Position numbers and translations under genes: made by a program
The notes under the pieces: generated by a model
The model's input: the letters and a program-made list of their open reading frames with translations, nothing else
Database searches by the model: none
Told to the model about the DNA's origin: nothing
Shown here: one piece after another, positions 61,177-63,442 of the stretch
Position numbering within the stretch: the first letter of the stretch is position 1
How the letters are laid out: each line of letters opens with the position of its first letter
Assembly (NCBI GenBank): GCA_002404515.1
Contig: DHJV01000111.1
Location: 1-63,442 of the forward strand
Direction: 5' to 3'
Length of the DNA stretch: 63,442 bases
Source: Lachnospiraceae bacterium UBA4711
Lineage (GTDB): Bacteria; Bacillota; Clostridia; Lachnospirales; Lachnospiraceae

Positions 61177-63396
61177 TTATTCTTCCGAATAAGATACATT
61201 CGGTGCCGGTACGGAGAATGAACTTGTCACGTCCGTTCCGCCTGCCAGAATTACAAAGCTTGCGCTGCCTCCCTGCGAATCCAGATTTGGTACAGTTGCA
61301 GATACATTATAAGAGTTTCCTGATGTAACAGTGATTGTCTGCTCATACACAGCACCACCGTTAAATATTACCTGAACCGTAACGGCGGATCCGTCTAATG
61401 CAGCATCATTACATGTAATTGTTCCTGAGATATTAGCTGTATATTTCTTTGCCTTCTGCTCTGGTCCATCACTGATGACAAAATCAACACTGTCACCCTC
61501 TGTCACAGTTGTTCCTCTCGAAGGATTCTGACTGATAACCATACCTGCTGCAACACTGTCACTGTTTGCATGTGTGACACTTCCTGCTGAAAGCTTCTTG
61601 CTTGACAGCGAATCTCTTGCCTGTGCCTCTGTGAGTCCCCCTAAGTTCGGAACTTCTACTTCCTTCTTCTCCGAACCGTTGCTGACTGTCACAATAACCT
61701 TAGAACCCTTCGCTGCCTTAGTTCCTCCAGCCGGTTCTGTCTTAATAACCTTATCTTTCTCTACATCATCGCTGTAGTCATATGCATGACTGACTTCAAA
61801 TCCTGCTTCCTGCAGAAGTGTCACAGCCTGAGAATCTTCATAATTTGTTACATCCGGCACATCCACTTCTTCTGCACCGGCACTGACTTTGAGTACGATC
61901 TCCTGATCAGCCGGGATTGTCTCGCCTTCTTTCACGCTCTGCTCAAAGACGTAACCTTCCTGTGTCTTCTCATCCTCTACATGCTCTGTCTTGACGTTTG
62001 TAAATCCTGCATCTGAAAGCATCTTCAGTGCTGCTTCTTCTGATACACCTGTGACATCGATCATGGCGATGGACTGTACTTCCTCCGTTGTAATCTTATT
62101 CTTGTTATCCTTCTTGGAACCAAACTTGAACCAGCCAAGGACATTACCAAGTACAACTATAATGATGATTGCAATAATAACAGCCGTTGCCACGCCTGCG
62201 ATCGTAACAGCCTTACGAATCCCCGGATCAATGCCATCCGGATCTTCCTCTTCTTCTAACTCTTCATCGTCATCATAATCCTGAACCTTTTTCAGATTGC
62301 CACGCTTTGGCTGTGGTTCCGGCTCGTAATCATCCTCTTCCCATTCGTCATCATCCTGCAGAAGCTCATTGATTCTGCCATTATTTGCCTGCGGGGTAGA
62401 GTTGTATCCAATCGGGCGGATCTCACCCATCTCCTGTGATACTGGTGGATTGTCGTATGACTGGCTATACAGGTCACGGTTTGCGCTTCCGTTACGAATT
62501 GCCTGTACGTCTTCCTTCGTCCACTCCTGTGTCGGACTGTTTGTGATTGAAGTAGGCGCAACCACAATATCAATATTCGGATTGTTCTGCACGCGCTTTA
62601 AATCTGCGATCAATGCGCTTGCTGTCAGATATCTGCGCTCCGGCTTCTTCTGTGTTGCCTTCAGAATGATCTTTTCGAAGCTGGAATAAATATCCGGGTA
62701 ATACTGTCTTGGTGGAATCATCTCATTCTGGATATGCATGAGTGCAACCGATACGTTGTTATCCCCCTCAAACGGCACTCTTCCGGTTACCATCTCATAC
62801 ATCGTGATACCGAGTGAATAAATATCGCTTCGTTCGTCACTGTATCCACCTCTTGCCTGCTCCGGGGATATGTAATGCACACTGCCCATCGCGCCGGAAG
62901 TGAGCGTATTGCTGCTCGCTGCTTTGGCGATACCGAAATCTGTGACCTTGATATTTCCATTTTTGGATACAATAATATTCTGTGGTTTGATGTCACGATG
63001 AATAATATGGTTCTCATGTGCAGCTTCCAGTCCGGATGCAATCTGAATTGAGAAGTTGATAGCCGTCTCCATATCAAGACGTCCATGCTGTTCAATATAC
63101 TGTTTTAATGTGATTCCCTCTACAAGTTCCATCACGATACAGTAGATGCCTTCATCATCAACAACATCATATACATTTACAATATTCGGATGTGTCAGTC
63201 CCGCAGAAGCCTGTGCTTCAATCCGGAACTTCGTCACAAAATTCTTATCGTTGCTGAACTCCGGTTTCAACACCTTGATTGCCACGTTTCGGTTCAATCT
63301 GTGGTCTCTTGCTTTGTAGACAATGGACATGCCGCCTGCACCGACCACGTCTAAAATCTCATATCTATCACATAATATCATTCCTGGTTTTAACAT
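61177..63396 (-). CDS. prkC: Housekeeping PASTA Ser/Thr kinase (PrkC/Stk1)
   Basis: 739 residues. Kinase 1-275 with VGAGGMSIVYKARDH, VAIKVLKPEF, HRDIKPQNIIV and VTDFGIAKA, a juxtamembrane acidic region, TM at about 390-415, three PASTA repeats (about 430-630) and a C-terminal beta domain. It senses wall fragments and controls growth, wall synthesis and germination. It keeps the classic catalytic Lys (HRDIK) that the cluster kinases lack, and its third PASTA repeat (VPNLGGLTEAQARDSL) resembles the fifth of the kinase at 14222. The gene for its PP2C partner is expected just outside the window. Confidence 0.97.
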   Translation of the reverse strand: MLKPGMILCDRYEILDVVGAGGMSIVYKARDHRLNRNVAIKVLKPEFSNDKNFVTKFRIEAQASAGLTHPNIVNVYDVVDDEGIYCIVMELVEGITLKQYIEQHGRLDMETAINFSIQIASGLEAAHENHIIHRDIKPQNIIVSKNGNIKVTDFGIAKAASSNTLTSGAMGSVHYISPEQARGGYSDERSDIYSLGITMYEMVTGRVPFEGDNNVSVALMHIQNEMIPPRQYYPDIYSSFEKIILKATQKKPERRYLTASALIADLKRVQNNPNIDIVVAPTSITNSPTQEWTKEDVQAIRNGSANRDLYSQSYDNPPVSQEMGEIRPIGYNSTPQANNGRINELLQDDDEWEEDDYEPEPQPKRGNLKKVQDYDDDEELEEEEDPDGIDPGIRKAVTIAGVATAVIIAIIIIVVLGNVLGWFKFGSKKDNKNKITTEEVQSIAMIDVTGVSEEAALKMLSDAGFTNVKTEHVEDEKTQEGYVFEQSVKEGETIPADQEIVLKVSAGAEEVDVPDVTNYEDSQAVTLLQEAGFEVSHAYDYSDDVEKDKVIKTEPAGGTKAAKGSKVIVTVSNGSEKKEVEVPNLGGLTEAQARDSLSSKKLSAGSVTHANSDSVAAGMVISQNPSRGTTVTEGDSVDFVISDGPEQKAKKYTANISGTITCNDAALDGSAVTVQVIFNGGAVYEQTITVTSGNSYNVSATVPNLDSQGGSASFVILAGGTDVTSSFSVPAPNVSYSEE

Positions 63397-63442
63397 GATT
63401 TCAACCCTTTCTGCTATATTCGTTCTCTATTCGGTCATCTCT

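Noticed and set aside
1..63442. tRNA, rRNA or CRISPR arrays
   Set aside because: No cloverleaf, rRNA-like segment or regularly spaced repeat array was recognised by eye; a tRNAscan or CRISPR search was not possible.

Overview
The window looks like the chromosome of an anaerobic, spore-forming member of the Clostridia, most likely the family Lachnospiraceae. The evidence is the gene order pyrH-frr-uppS-cdsA-dxr-rseP-ispG-polC, Gram-positive PolC, a SigK-type sigma factor, the ireB-ruvX-DUF1292-rnj set, and the rsgA-rpe-thiN set next to a PASTA kinase. Genus cannot be assigned from this alone.

The window has two halves. Positions 1-31043 are a visibly AT-richer block with every gene on the + strand. 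After an orphan phage-type holin (242-511) comes a roughly 30-kb cluster devoted to phospho-threonine signalling at the cell envelope. It holds two LytTR regulators (670, 17220), three intact Ser/Thr kinases (12039, 14222, 23121) and two kinase genes each broken by one extra base (1706-4487, 5973-6918). It also holds two PP2C phosphatases (10247, 24389), about ten FHA proteins, a CHAP cell-wall hydrolase (18408), a VWA-TM-FHA protein (20947), a double-FHA ABC transporter like mycobacterial Rv1747 (26007) and, last, a CinA-type amidohydrolase carrying the same zinc ribbon as the FHA adaptors (30372). Ectodomains vary (five PASTA repeats plus WSxW modules, a solute-binding-protein domain, YD-like repeats, VWA, others), while the cytoplasmic FHA and kinase parts are repetitive paralogues. 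My reading is that outside signals reach kinases, kinases phosphorylate Thr motifs (candidates: TVAYG and ETSVL/ETNVL) on adaptors, FHA domains then assemble membrane partners including the exporter, and PP2C enzymes reset the system. Two near-identical promoter elements (527-593, 6960-7026) carry paired direct repeats like VirR boxes, fitting control by the cluster's own LytTR proteins.

Positions 31093-35463 are a small unstable island: two PD-(D/E)XK transposase-family genes, a tail-only relative and a short remnant. sigK lies between the first of these and the rest. The part between 33228 and 35444 is bracketed by a 44-bp duplication of the sigK 3' end.

Positions 35463-63396 are nearly all - strand housekeeping: tRNA U34 modification (U32/trhP, trmR), RNase J, replication (polC), the isoprenoid pathway (ispG, dxr, uppS), phospholipid synthesis (cdsA), translation (frr, pyrH, rsgA), a bactofilin, a rifampin-phosphotransferase-like PEP/His-domain protein, a sodium/solute symporter, thiN, rpe and the housekeeping PASTA kinase prkC. 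Its usual partner IreB is also here (40659-40916). The most striking item in this half is a convergent pair of RlmH-like genes (56299-56733 +, 56717-57175 -). One has lost the SAM-binding loop but kept the catalytic C-terminal tail, and the other shows the reverse. That pattern predicts an obligate heterodimer.
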